Of a stretch of DNA of 64,000 nt, positions 1 through 8,359 are shown one piece after another. A program made the translations under genes and the position numbers. Source of the DNA: Streptomyces noursei (GTDB taxonomy: Bacteria > Actinomycetota > Actinomycetes > Streptomycetales > Streptomycetaceae). The notes under the pieces were generated by a model that saw only the letters and a list, made by a program, of their open reading frames with translations, was not told the DNA's origin and searched no databases. The stretch spans positions 6,759 to 70,758 of the forward strand of contig NZ_LWBU01000179.1 in NCBI RefSeq assembly GCF_001646665.1. Reading direction: 5' to 3'. Within the stretch, counting starts at the first letter, position 1. Every line of letters starts with the position of its first letter.

Positions 1-1263
1 GGGGGGGGCGCCGCCCCGCCGCCGCCCCGCCCGCAGGCCCACCCCCCCCGGTACGCCGAGGCCCGCGGCCCACGCCGCGGCGGCCCCGCCGGTACGCCAC
101 CACACCGGGCCGAACGCGGCCAGCCGGCCGGTCCCCAGGGGCCCGCCCGCGGCGGCCGCCAGGACCGCCACCGCCGCCCCGACCAGCACGGCCGCCAGCA
201 GGGCGGCGAACGCCGCGTCCCGCAGGCCGCCGTCCCGGGCGCCCGCGCCGCGCCGCCCGCCCCCGCACGTCCAGCCCACCGCCGCGCCCGCCGCGACGGG
301 CACCACCGCGACCGTCCAGTTCACCCAGGTCCCGGGGCCGCCCGCCGGCACCGCGGCCAGCAGCGGGAAGGGGGGCGCCACGGCGGTCCCGGTCACCCCG
401 AGGGGGGTCACCGCCACGCCCGTACCCAGCAGGAAACCCGGGCCGAGCCCGTAGGCGGCGCCCCACACCGCGGCGTTCGGCGCGAGCGCGACGGCCAGCA
501 GCAGGAGCGCCATCCGGCCCGACCAGACGCCGGACAGGCCCAGCAGCGACTCCCGTGCCGCGCCCGCGTGCCAGGCCAGCGACACCGCGACGAGCACCGC
601 TCCCCCGCCGAGCAGCACACCCAGTCCGATGGCGGCGGCGCGTACCGCGAGGGCCGTCCGGGAACGGGCGAGCCCGACCCTGATCCGCTCCGGCACACGG
701 CCCGGCAGCGGCCCCGTCGGCCGGCCGTGCGCCGTCCACACCCCGGCGGCCGCCGCGAGCGCGACGAGGGGCGGAAGGTGGAGCGCCGCGCCGAGGGGTT
801 CGGCCGGCAGCGGCCCGCCGGTCCCGTACGCCAGCGCCGCCGCCCCGACCAGCAGGTAGCCGGCCGTGACGGCGCCCACCGCGCCGCGCGCGGACGGGCC
901 GGGCCGGTCGAGCGCGGGCTCGGCGGCGTCCCGCGCCGTCCGGTACACCAGCCACACCGGCAGCGCCACCAGCGCCAGGGGGACCACGCCCACGGGCGCG
1001 GGCGCCCCGCCGAGGGTCGCGGGGCGGACCAGCTCGGCGCCGTGGACGAGGAGCCAGACGCCCGCGGCCACGTGGAGGGCGCCACCGGGGCCGCTGTCGG
1101 GGTACGGGGAGCTGATCCACATCACCATCACCAGGACGGTGACGGAGCCGAGCCCGAGCCCGGCGGCGAGCGCGCCGCGCACACAGGCCCCGGCCAGCGC
1201 GGCGGTCCGGCCGCCCTGCACGGGGGCCGGCGAGTGGTCGGTCGCTTCGGTCACGGGCGCCAT
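1..1263 (-). CDS. DUF6350 family integral membrane protein (3' end outside window)
   Basis: An open frame runs on the minus strand from an ATG at 1263 to the window edge with no stop, so the C-terminus is missing. The translation is a chain of Ala/Leu/Val/Gly-rich hydrophobic segments typical of a polytopic membrane protein. It contains the stretch [19 protein letters not shown], which I recognise as characteristic of the actinobacterial DUF6350 family. The biochemical role of that family is not established. No strong ribosome-binding site precedes the ATG, so a downstream GTG could be the true start. The gene diverges from the regulator at 1372. Family assignment is from memory of the motif; membrane location is read from hydrophobicity. 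Confidence 0.72.
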   Translation of the reverse strand, partial: MAPVTEATDHSPAPVQGGRTAALAGACVRGALAAGLGLGSVTVLVMVMWISSPYPDSGPGGALHVAAGVWLLVHGAELVRPATLGGAPAPVGVVPLALVALPVWLVYRTARDAAEPALDRPGPSARGAVGAVTAGYLLVGAAALAYGTGGPLPAEPLGAALHLPPLVALAAAAGVWTAHGRPTGPLPGRVPERIRVGLARSRTALAVRAAAIGLGVLLGGGAVLVAVSLAWHAGAARESLLGLSGVWSGRMALLLLAVALAPNAAVWGAAYGLGPGFLLGTGVAVTPLGVTGTAVAPPFPLLAAVPAGGPGTWVNWTVAVVPVAAGAAVGWTCGGGRRGAGARDGGLRDAAFAALLAAVLVGAAVAVLAAAAGGPLGTGRLAAFGPVWWRTGGAAAAWAAGLGVPGGVGLRAGRRRGGAPP

Positions 1264-1371
1264 GCTGCCAACGACACGCGCTTGATCCGCGTAACGGCGG
1301 AATAGCCGGTGTGGCGCGCAATATACGGTTATGTACTTTTTCGCCGAGTGCAGCGCTTCAGGGGGCCGGCC

Positions 1372-2658
1372 ATGACCCGGACCACGACCGATGCCGTCCG
1401 TCCCGCGTCCCCGCTGCCCACCCCCAAGGAGCGGCGCCGGCTGCGCGAGGCGCTGTCGCTGTCCGAGGAACAGCTCGCCCAGCTGGTCGGGGTGACCCGC
1501 GCGACGGTCCGCTCCTGGGAGACGGGACGCACCAGCCCGCGCGGCCGCAAGCGGGACACGTACATGAGGATCCTGGGCGGCGCCGGGGCGGACCACCCGA
1601 CCGGTACCGGTCGCGCCCACCGGGAGGCGGAGCGGGACCAGCGGGACGAGGGCGTACGACGGTCCGCCGCGCGCCGCTCCGCGCCGGACGCTCCGGCGCA
1701 CCAGGCCGGCGCCACCCCGGCGGACGGGTCGCAGGACACGGCCGGGACGGAGAGCGCGGGCGGGACGCGGGGTGCGGGCGGGACGCGGGACGTGAGCGGC
1801 GCGCAGGACGCGGGCGGTGCCGTGCCGGCGGACGGGTCGGAGGCGGAGCCCGCCGTACCCTCCGACGCGTTCGAGGCGTTCGACGCCCTGTACGCGTACG
1901 CCGCGCCCGCCCTCGTCCAGCAGGCCTACCTGCTCACCGGCCGGCGGAAGCTGTCCCGCGAGGCCGTGGAGTACGCCTTCCACCTGGCCTGGGAACGTTG
2001 GCCGGAGGTCGCGGTCGACCGGGACCCGGCGGGCTGGGTGAGGGTCGCCACGCACGAGTACGCCCTGTCCCCCTGGCACCGGCTGCGCCGCGCGCACCGG
2101 CACCCCGACGCCCCGGCCACCGACCGGGCCGCCCAGGAGCTGCACACCGCGCTGCTGGAGCTGCCGCCCGCGTACCGCCGCGCGCTGCTGCTCTACGACG
2201 GCCTCGGCCTGGGCCTGCCCGAGACGGCCGCAGAGACGGAGGCGAGCACCCCCGCGACGGGCAACCGCGTCCTGCACGCCCGCGAGCTGCTGGCGGAACG
2301 GATCCCGGAGCTGGCCGACCCGCGGAGGCTGCACGAGCGGCTGGTGGCGCTCCTCGCCAAGGGCCCGGCCGTGGTGCCGGCCCCGCCCCGGACCGTACGC
2401 ACGGGCAGCGAGCGCCGGGTCAGGCTCTGGACCAGGGGGGCCGTCGCGCTGACGGCGGTCGTCGTCGCGGCGACCGCCTTCACGCTGGCCACCGCGCCGA
2501 CCGCGTACCAGCCGCCCCTGGCGCCGGGCGAGCCGGTCGCCGGGGTCCCGGCCCTCGGCGGCCCGCAGCGGCTCACCCCGCAGGACGAGGCGCTCCGCGA
2601 CCGGCTCCGCGCCGAACCGGTCAGCGGCCCGGCCCGCCTGGTGCCCGACCCGCACTGA
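1372..2658 (+). CDS. XRE helix-turn-helix / ECF-sigma-like, membrane-anchored regulator
   Basis: This encodes 428 aa from the ATG at 1372. Residues about 17-70 form an XRE-type helix-turn-helix ([20 protein letters not shown]). A disordered linker with Gly/Thr/Asp repeats follows (about 80-160). Residues 166-241 resemble ECF sigma region 2 ([20 protein letters not shown], then a [24 protein letters not shown] segment). Residues 258-309 resemble region 4 ([20 protein letters not shown]). One hydrophobic segment lies near residues 356-376, followed by a short extracytoplasmic tail. The likely role is DNA binding and transcription regulation tethered to the membrane, but the target is unknown. 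The gene converges on sucD with a bidirectional terminator between them. Domain similarity is seen by eye; sigma-factor activity is not implied. Confidence 0.75.
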   Translation: MTRTTTDAVRPASPLPTPKERRRLREALSLSEEQLAQLVGVTRATVRSWETGRTSPRGRKRDTYMRILGGAGADHPTGTGRAHREAERDQRDEGVRRSAARRSAPDAPAHQAGATPADGSQDTAGTESAGGTRGAGGTRDVSGAQDAGGAVPADGSEAEPAVPSDAFEAFDALYAYAAPALVQQAYLLTGRRKLSREAVEYAFHLAWERWPEVAVDRDPAGWVRVATHEYALSPWHRLRRAHRHPDAPATDRAAQELHTALLELPPAYRRALLLYDGLGLGLPETAAETEASTPATGNRVLHARELLAERIPELADPRRLHERLVALLAKGPAVVPAPPRTVRTGSERRVRLWTRGAVALTAVVVAATAFTLATAPTAYQPPLAPGEPVAGVPALGGPQRLTPQDEALRDRLRAEPVSGPARLVPDPH

Positions 2659-2714
2659 CCGCCCCGGTCACCACCCGGCCCGGCCCCGTACCCCGTGCCG
2701 GCCCCGTGAACGGG

Positions 2715-2755
2715 CGATGGGCCCGCCCCCGGAGGTTCCGGGGGCGGGCCCATCG
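2715..2755. terminator. Bidirectional intrinsic terminator between regulator and sucD
   Basis: An 18-bp perfect stem (2715-2732 with 2738-2755) closes a 5-nt loop (aggtt). It lies midway between the convergent ends of the regulator gene (2658) and sucD (2796). There is no long U-run, which is usual for streptomycete terminators. Confidence 0.85.
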
Positions 2756-2795
2756 TCGGTGCGGCGGTGTGCGTGCCGTGCCGGGCGACCGGTGG

Positions 2796-3680
2796 TCAGC
2801 CGGCGAGGATGGCGCGCGCCAGCTTGGCCGTCTCGGTCGGCGTCTTGCCGACCTTGACGCCCGCGGCCTCGAGGGCCTCCTTCTTCGCCTGCGCGGTGCC
2901 GGACGAACCGGACACGATCGCACCGGCGTGGCCCATCGTCTTGCCCTCGGGGGCGGTGAAGCCCGCGACGTAGCCGACGACCGGCTTGGTGACGTTCGCC
3001 TTGATGAAGTCGGCCGCCCGCTCCTCCGCGTCGCCACCGATCTCGCCGATCATCACGATCAGCTCGGTCTCGGGGTCGGCCTCGAAGGCCGCGAGGCAGT
3101 CGATGTGGGTGGTGCCGATGACCGGGTCGCCACCGATGCCGACGGCGGACGAGAAGCCGATGTCGCGCAGCTCGTACATCATCTGGTAGGTCAGCGTGCC
3201 GGACTTCGACACCAGACCGATCTTGCCGGGCTTGGTGATGTCGCCCGGGATGATGCCGGCGTTGGACTGGCCCGGCGTGATCAGGCCGGGGCAGTTCGGG
3301 CCGATGATCCGGGTCTTGCCGCCCTTCTCCACCGCGTACGCGTAGAACGCGGCGGAGTCGTGGACCGCGATGCCCTCGGTGATGACGACGGCCAGCGGGA
3401 TCTCGGCGTCGATGGCCTCGACGACGGCGGCCTTCGCGAAGGCCGGCGGCACGAAGAGGACGGAGACGTCCGCGCCGGTCTCCTTCATCGCCTCGGCGAC
3501 CGTGCCGAAGACGGGGACGGACGTGCCGTCGAAGTCGACGGACGTGCCCGCCTTGCGCGGGTTGACGCCACCGACGATGTTGGTGCCGTCACCCAGCATC
3601 AGCTTGGTGTGCTTCATGCCCGTGGCACCGGTCATGCCCTGGACGATGACCTTGCTTTCCTTGGTCAGGAAGATAGCCAT
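2796..3680 (-). CDS. sucD: Succinyl-CoA ligase (ADP-forming) subunit alpha
   Basis: A 294-aa protein, the normal length for the alpha subunit. With SucC it converts succinyl-CoA to succinate with substrate-level ATP/GTP formation in the TCA cycle. The N-terminus has the CoA-binding Rossmann fold ([11 protein letters not shown] near residues 13-23), then [14 protein letters not shown], and later the phosphohistidine loop GHAGAIVSG carrying the catalytic His that is transiently phosphorylated. It starts 20 bp after the sucC stop, so the two are co-transcribed. The order sucC-sucD and the spacing are as in other actinobacteria. Confidence 0.98.
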   Translation of the reverse strand: MAIFLTKESKVIVQGMTGATGMKHTKLMLGDGTNIVGGVNPRKAGTSVDFDGTSVPVFGTVAEAMKETGADVSVLFVPPAFAKAAVVEAIDAEIPLAVVITEGIAVHDSAAFYAYAVEKGGKTRIIGPNCPGLITPGQSNAGIIPGDITKPGKIGLVSKSGTLTYQMMYELRDIGFSSAVGIGGDPVIGTTHIDCLAAFEADPETELIVMIGEIGGDAEERAADFIKANVTKPVVGYVAGFTAPEGKTMGHAGAIVSGSSGTAQAKKEALEAAGVKVGKTPTETAKLARAILAG

Positions 3681-3700
3681 GGTGTTTCCGACCTCGTCCC

Positions 3701-4879
3701 TTACTTCGCAGCCGCGAGCTCGGCGGCCTTGTCGGCCGCGCCGTCCATGGTGTCCACGCGCTGGACCAGCGGGTGGTTGGCGTCCGACAGGATCTTGCGA
3801 CCCAGCTCCGCGTTGTTGCCGTCGAGGCGCACGACCAGCGGCTTGGTGACGTCCTCGCCCTTGTCGGCGAGCAGCTGCAGCGCCTGGACGATGCCGTTGG
3901 CGACCTCGTCGCAGGCGGTGATGCCACCGAAGACGTTGACGAAGACGGACTTGACGTCCGGGTCGCCGAGGATGATCTCCAGGCCGTTCGCCATCACCTG
4001 GGCGGACGCGCCGCCACCGATGTCGAGGAAGTTGGCGGGCTTCACACCGCCGTGCGCCTCACCGGCGTACGCGACGACGTCCAGGGTCGACATGACCAGG
4101 CCGGCGCCGTTGCCGATGATGCCGACCTCGCCGTCGAGCTTGACGTAGTTGAGGTTCTTGGCCTTGGCGGCAGCCTCGAGCGGGTTGGCTGCGGCCTTGT
4201 CCTCGAGGGCCTCGTGCTCCGGCTGGCGGAAGTCGGCGTTGGCGTCCAGCGACACCTTGCCGTCGAGCGCGATCACGCGGCCGTCGGCGACCTTGGCCAG
4301 CGGGTTGACCTCGACGAGGAGGGCGTCCTCGGCGACGAAGGTCTTCCACAGGGTCACCAGGATCTCGGCGACCTGGTCCTTGACCGCGTCCGGGAACTTG
4401 GCGGCCTCGACGATCTCGCGGGCCTTGGCCTCGGTGACACCCTCGTTGGCGTCGACGGGGATCTTCGCCAGGGCCTCGGGCTTGGTGGCCGCGACCTCCT
4501 CGATGTCCATGCCGCCCTCGACGGACGCCATGGCGAGGAAGGTGCGGTTGGTGCGGTCGAGGAGGTACGAGACGTAGTACTCCTCGGCGATCTCGGGTGC
4601 CGTCTCGGCGATCATCACCTTGTGGACCGTGTGGCCCTTGATGTCCATACCGAGGATGTCCGTCGCGCGGGCGACGGCCTCGTCCGGCGTGGCCGCCAGC
4701 TTGACGCCACCGGCCTTGCCGCGGCCGCCGACCTTCACCTGCGCCTTGACGACCGAACGGCCGCCCAGTCGCTCGGTCGCCTCGCGCGCCGCCTCAGGCG
4801 TGTCGATGACTTCACCGGCCAGCACCGGTACACCGTGCTTGGCGAAGAGGTCCCTCGCCTGGTACTCGAACAGGTCCAC
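3701..4879 (-). CDS. sucC: Succinyl-CoA ligase (ADP-forming) subunit beta
   Basis: A 392-aa protein if translation starts at the GTG at 4879. That start gives the usual N-terminus [20 protein letters not shown] and has an AAAGGGACGG ribosome-binding site upstream; a longer in-frame reading from 4975 has no family support. The N-terminal ATP-grasp domain binds nucleotide, and the C-terminal domain ([20 protein letters not shown]) contacts the alpha subunit. It is the first gene of the sucCD operon. About 290 bp of non-coding DNA upstream should hold its promoter, but I see no clear -35/-10 pair there. Confidence 0.97.
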   Translation of the reverse strand: MDLFEYQARDLFAKHGVPVLAGEVIDTPEAAREATERLGGRSVVKAQVKVGGRGKAGGVKLAATPDEAVARATDILGMDIKGHTVHKVMIAETAPEIAEEYYVSYLLDRTNRTFLAMASVEGGMDIEEVAATKPEALAKIPVDANEGVTEAKAREIVEAAKFPDAVKDQVAEILVTLWKTFVAEDALLVEVNPLAKVADGRVIALDGKVSLDANADFRQPEHEALEDKAAANPLEAAAKAKNLNYVKLDGEVGIIGNGAGLVMSTLDVVAYAGEAHGGVKPANFLDIGGGASAQVMANGLEIILGDPDVKSVFVNVFGGITACDEVANGIVQALQLLADKGEDVTKPLVVRLDGNNAELGRKILSDANHPLVQRVDTMDGAADKAAELAAAK

Positions 4880-5085
4880 GCGCGTCCGTCCCTTTTCTGG
4901 TGATCGCGGTTCGTTGTCTGCGTGGGCGTGCCGCGGAGGGCAACGTGACTGCGCTGTCACAAGGGAGGCGTACACGGTGTCCGTGGACGCGGCATGTCCG
5001 TCTCGCAGGTTATCCCCGGGAGACCGAGGGTCCTAAATCACAGATCACACCGGAGCGGTGATACCTGTCACAAGCACGGACCTCA

Positions 5086-5120
5086 AACGGGCGGCCCCCC
5101 TGGCTGTGAGGCCGCCCGTT
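5086..5120 (-). terminator. Terminator downstream of the 5166-6065 secreted-protein gene
   Basis: An 11-bp perfect inverted repeat (AACGGGCGGCC at 5086-5096 with its complement at 5110-5120) closes a 13-nt loop. It sits 45 bp beyond the stop of the minus-strand gene. An AAA run on the plus strand to its left would give a short U-run in the minus-strand transcript. Confidence 0.65.
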
Positions 5121-5165
5121 GCTGCGGATTTCGTACCGGATCAGACTCCGGTCACACGGGTACGG

Positions 5166-6065
5166 TCACCCGCCGTACGGGAGGTAGTCCGGGGTGACCG
5201 CGCCGACCGTGCCGTGCGCACCGGTGACGGCGTTGCCGGCGAGCGGCTGGACGTCCCCGGTCACGCCCTCCACGAGGCCGGCCGCGAAGGGCCGCACCTC
5301 GCCGGTCACGCCGTACGCGAACGGCGTCGCCGCGCCGGTCACGCCCTGCGCCAGGCCGGTGGCGCTGCCGCCCACGCCCCCGACGACCGGCTGGACCTGG
5401 TCGGCGACGGCCTGGACGAGCGGCCGCACCGAGCCGGTGACGCCGTCCGCGAAGGGGTGGACCTCGCCGGCCACCCCGCCGGCGAGCGGCTGGACACCCG
5501 AGACGACGCCCTCGGCGAAGGGGTACGCATTGGAGACGACGTCCTCGGCGAGGACGCCCGCGTCGCCGGCGGCCTGGCCGGCGACCGGGAGGACCGAGTG
5601 GACCGCGCGGTACGCGACGGGCGGCAGGGTGTCCTGGGCGGCGGCGTCCGCGACGGGCGTGGCGGTGGCGGCGGGGTCGTTCGCCACCTCGTGGGCGAAG
5701 GCCGCGAGCGGCCCGAACAGGTAGTCGATCTCGCTCTCCGCCTCGGCGCCCGCCGACTGAACGGGCGCGGACACGTACCCGGCGTCGGTCCGCACGTCCT
5801 GGGTCACCTGGCCGGCGGCGTCCTGGGTGCGGTCGGCGGTCGTGCCGGTGACCGCGGTGGCGGTGCCCGTGGGGCTGCCGACGGCGGCGGTGGCCGTGCC
5901 GGCGGCGGTGTCGGCGGCGGTGTCGGCGGCCTCGAACGCCTGGTCCGGGGTGGAGAGCGGCACCGGCAGGGACACCTCGGCCGCGCTCGCGGCGGCGGTG
6001 CCGATGGCCCACATGCCGGTGGCGGTGGCGGCGACGGCTATGGAACGGCGGATGTTCTGGTGCAT
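5166..6065 (-). CDS. Secreted protein with tandem 11-residue repeats
   Basis: A 299-aa protein starting at the ATG at 6065 (MHQNIRRSIAVAATATGMWA). A typical signal peptide ends near the ASA at about residue 28. Residues 30-150 are Ala/Thr-rich and low-complexity. From about residue 154 to 274 the chain is built from tandem 11-residue units with the pattern V-x-G-x-V-x-P-x-A-x-G, for example VVSGVQPLAGG, VAGEVHPFADG, VTGEVRPFAAG and VTGDVQPLAGN. It ends in DYLPYGG. No enzyme motif or membrane anchor is visible, so it is probably an exported structural or cell-surface-associated protein. It is followed by a terminator and lies just downstream of another exported Ala-rich protein on the same strand. 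I cannot assign a family. Confidence 0.8.
   Translation of the reverse strand: MHQNIRRSIAVAATATGMWAIGTAAASAAEVSLPVPLSTPDQAFEAADTAADTAAGTATAAVGSPTGTATAVTGTTADRTQDAAGQVTQDVRTDAGYVSAPVQSAGAEAESEIDYLFGPLAAFAHEVANDPAATATPVADAAAQDTLPPVAYRAVHSVLPVAGQAAGDAGVLAEDVVSNAYPFAEGVVSGVQPLAGGVAGEVHPFADGVTGSVRPLVQAVADQVQPVVGGVGGSATGLAQGVTGAATPFAYGVTGEVRPFAAGLVEGVTGDVQPLAGNAVTGAHGTVGAVTPDYLPYGG
5244..5606 (-). repeat. Tandem 33-bp (11-codon) coding repeats
   Basis: The DNA coding for residues about 154-274 of the secreted protein comprises roughly eleven degenerate 33-bp units. The copies keep Val at position 1, Val or Ala at 5, Pro at 7 and Gly at 11, with a 4-residue insertion (LVEG) after the eighth well-kept unit. 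Confidence 0.75.
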
Positions 6066-6163
6066 GGGTACGTCGGATCCTTCGAATTCGGTTCTCGGCT
6101 GGAGATGACGGGCAGACCTGTCCCGCCCCCGCGCGGCAGGTCCTGAGCGGGGGAAGGGCTGCC

Positions 6164-7105
6164 CTAGCCGGGGAATTCGAGAACGTCGTGGGGCCGGTCC
6201 CGCACGGGCGCGGCCGTCGCCGGCCCCGCGGTGCCGGGGGCCGGTGCGGTGTGCGCGTCCGCCGGGGACGCCACGGCCTGCTGGTCGCCCGGGCGCGGCG
6301 TGCCGCCGTCGCCGGCGGTCGACTGCCGCACGGCGCCGCCGCACGGGCCGGGTCCGAAGGGCGGTGACGGCACGGCGGCGTACGCGTCCGTGCCGCGGTG
6401 CGCGGTCGCGGTGGCGGCCGTCGCGCCGAACGCCGCGGGATGGAGGTGGGCGGCGGCCGTACGGTGCGCGGCGGCGGCCCCGCCGGGAGCCGCGGCGTCC
6501 CGGCCGGTGGCCTCGGCGGCCGGGCCGGCGCCGGCCCGCGGCGCGTCCGGGTCGGCCCAGGCGCCGGCCGGCGGGGCCTGCGATACGCCGGGACCGGAGG
6601 GCGCCGTGAGCGCCGGGAGCGCGGTGGGCGGGGCCGGGAGCACGGGCGCCGTCGACGGCACCTCGGGCAGCACCCCGGCGACCTCGGACAGGGTTTCCGT
6701 GAGCCTGGGCAGCGCCCCGGCGACGTCGCCCGCCGTGGCCGCGACGGGCCCGGTGACGACCCCCACCACCGGCTCGGCGGCCTCGCCGGCCCCGTCGACC
6801 GCACGCACGGCGGCCGTGACGGGGCCGGTCGTGAGGGAGTCGGTAGTGACGCGGTCGGTCGTGTCCCGGCCGGGCGTGAGGTGACCGGTCGTGACAGACC
6901 CGTCCACGACCGCCGTGCCCGTCCCGGGCGTGCCGCCGAGCCGGTCGGTCGTCCCGCCGGTCTCCGCCGCGTGCGCCGGGCCGCCGAGCAGGAGGCCGAG
7001 GGCCAGCAGACCGCCGAGGAACAGCAGGACCGCCAGCGCGCGGCTCGCCGCCGCCCCGCGCGCGAGGCGCGGGGCGGTGGCGGGCACGACGGCTGCTGCG
7101 GTCAC
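6164..7105 (-). CDS. Secreted Ala/Pro/Thr-rich hypothetical protein
   Basis: A 313-aa protein. A long hydrophobic segment (ALAVLLFLGGLLALGLLLGG, residues about 23-42) ends at a PAHA-A signal peptidase site, so the mature protein is exported. After it comes a run of short Thr-rich pentapeptide-like units (TTGHL, TPGRD, TTDRV, TTDSL, TTGPV), then Ala/Pro-rich low-complexity sequence, with no retained membrane anchor or catalytic motif. Ninety-eight bp separate it from the following secreted-repeat gene on the same strand, so the two may be co-expressed. I do not recognise the family; the coding call rests on the sustained third-position GC pattern and the clear signal peptide. Confidence 0.7.
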   Translation of the reverse strand: MTAAAVVPATAPRLARGAAASRALAVLLFLGGLLALGLLLGGPAHAAETGGTTDRLGGTPGTGTAVVDGSVTTGHLTPGRDTTDRVTTDSLTTGPVTAAVRAVDGAGEAAEPVVGVVTGPVAATAGDVAGALPRLTETLSEVAGVLPEVPSTAPVLPAPPTALPALTAPSGPGVSQAPPAGAWADPDAPRAGAGPAAEATGRDAAAPGGAAAAHRTAAAHLHPAAFGATAATATAHRGTDAYAAVPSPPFGPGPCGGAVRQSTAGDGGTPRPGDQQAVASPADAHTAPAPGTAGPATAAPVRDRPHDVLEFPG

Positions 7106-7198
7106 GGTCTGCGGATTCCTCCCTGTCGCGGAAGGCTTCCTTCCGCGTACGTCGGGCTGATGCTCGCACGAACCCGCCGGGGTGACGCAACCCCTGTG

Positions 7199-8359
7199 TT
7201 ACTGATGGGTCACCATGTCCGGTATGGGCAGGGGTCGTTTCTCGATCGCGGCCGCCATCACCTCGGGGAAGAGGTCGGGGGTACAGGCGAACGCCGGTGC
7301 GCCGAGTGCCGCGAGCGCCGCCGCGTGCTCACGGTCATAGGCCGGGGCGCCCTCGTCGGAGAGCGCGAGCAGCGCCACGAACTGCACGCCCGACGCCTTC
7401 ATCGCCGCCACCCGCTTGAGCATCTCGTCGCGTATGCCGCCCTCGTAGAGGTCGCTGATCAGGACTACGATCGTGTCGGCGGGGCGGGTGATCTGCGACT
7501 GGCAGTACGCCAGCGCCCGGTTGATGTCCGTGCCGCCGCCGAGCTGGGTGCCGAACAGGACGTCGACCGGGTCGTCGAGCTGGTCGGTGAGGTCGACGAC
7601 GGCGGTGTCGAAGACGACCAGCCGGGTCGCGATGGACCGCATGGACGCCAGCACGGCGCCGAACACCGAGGCGTACACCACGGACGCCGCCATCGAACCG
7701 GACTGGTCGATGCAGAGCACCACGTCCTTCTTCACCGACTGCGCCGCACGCCCGAAGCCGATGAGCCGCTCCGGCACGACCGTGCGGTACTCCGGCAGGT
7801 AGTTCTTCAGGTTGGCGCGGACGGTGCGGTCCCAGTCGATGTTCCGGTGGCGCGGCCTGCTGACGCGCGCACTGCGGTCGAGCGCGCCGGTGAGCGTGGC
7901 GCGCGTGCGGGTGGCCAGCCGCTTCTCCAGGTCGTCGACGACCTTGCGGACGACGGCCCGTGCCGTTTCCCTCGTGGCGTCCGGCATCGCCTTGTTCAGC
8001 GAGAGGAGCGTGCCGACGAGGTGGACGTCCGCCTCGACGGCCTCCAGCATCTCGGGCTCCAGGAGCAGCGTCGACAGGCCGAGCCGGTCGATCGCGTCCC
8101 GCTGCATGACCTGGACGACCGGCCCGGGGAAGTAGGTGCGGATGTCACCGAGCCAGCGGGCGACGGACGGTGCCGAGGCGCCGAGCCCCGCCGAACGGTC
8201 CCGCCCGCCACGCCCCTGGCCGCCGTTCCTCTCCCCGTACAGCGCGGCCAGGGTGCCGTCCATGGCGGCGTCGGCCCCGGCGAGCGCGCGTCCCGTCCCG
8301 TCGGCCTCGCCGCCGCCCAGCACCAGGCGCCAGCGCCTCAGCCTCTCGTCGTCGTTCAC
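7199..8359 (-). CDS. VWA domain-containing protein (MoxR-associated)
   Basis: A 386-aa cytosolic protein starting at the GTG at 8359, which overlaps the TGA of the upstream DUF5682 gene (GTGA), showing translational coupling. The C-terminal half is a von Willebrand factor A domain with a complete MIDAS: DQSGSMAAS, the Thr of GGTDINRAL and the Asp of ISDLYEGG. The N-terminal half (WLGDIRTYFPGPVVQVMQRD and on) is helical and shared with this family. VWA proteins of this type usually work with a MoxR AAA+ ATPase as a metal-ion-dependent adaptor. It is the last gene of the AAA-DUF5682-VWA operon. Substrate unknown. Confidence 0.92.
   Translation of the reverse strand: MNDDERLRRWRLVLGGGEADGTGRALAGADAAMDGTLAALYGERNGGQGRGGRDRSAGLGASAPSVARWLGDIRTYFPGPVVQVMQRDAIDRLGLSTLLLEPEMLEAVEADVHLVGTLLSLNKAMPDATRETARAVVRKVVDDLEKRLATRTRATLTGALDRSARVSRPRHRNIDWDRTVRANLKNYLPEYRTVVPERLIGFGRAAQSVKKDVVLCIDQSGSMAASVVYASVFGAVLASMRSIATRLVVFDTAVVDLTDQLDDPVDVLFGTQLGGGTDINRALAYCQSQITRPADTIVVLISDLYEGGIRDEMLKRVAAMKASGVQFVALLALSDEGAPAYDREHAAALAALGAPAFACTPDLFPEVMAAAIEKRPLPIPDMVTHQ

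Noticed and set aside
408..1085. A 225-codon minus-strand frame inside the first gene
   Set aside because: A different minus frame is open from 1263 to the edge and encodes a recognisable DUF6350 membrane protein; this one is Arg/Ser/Pro-rich shadow sequence.
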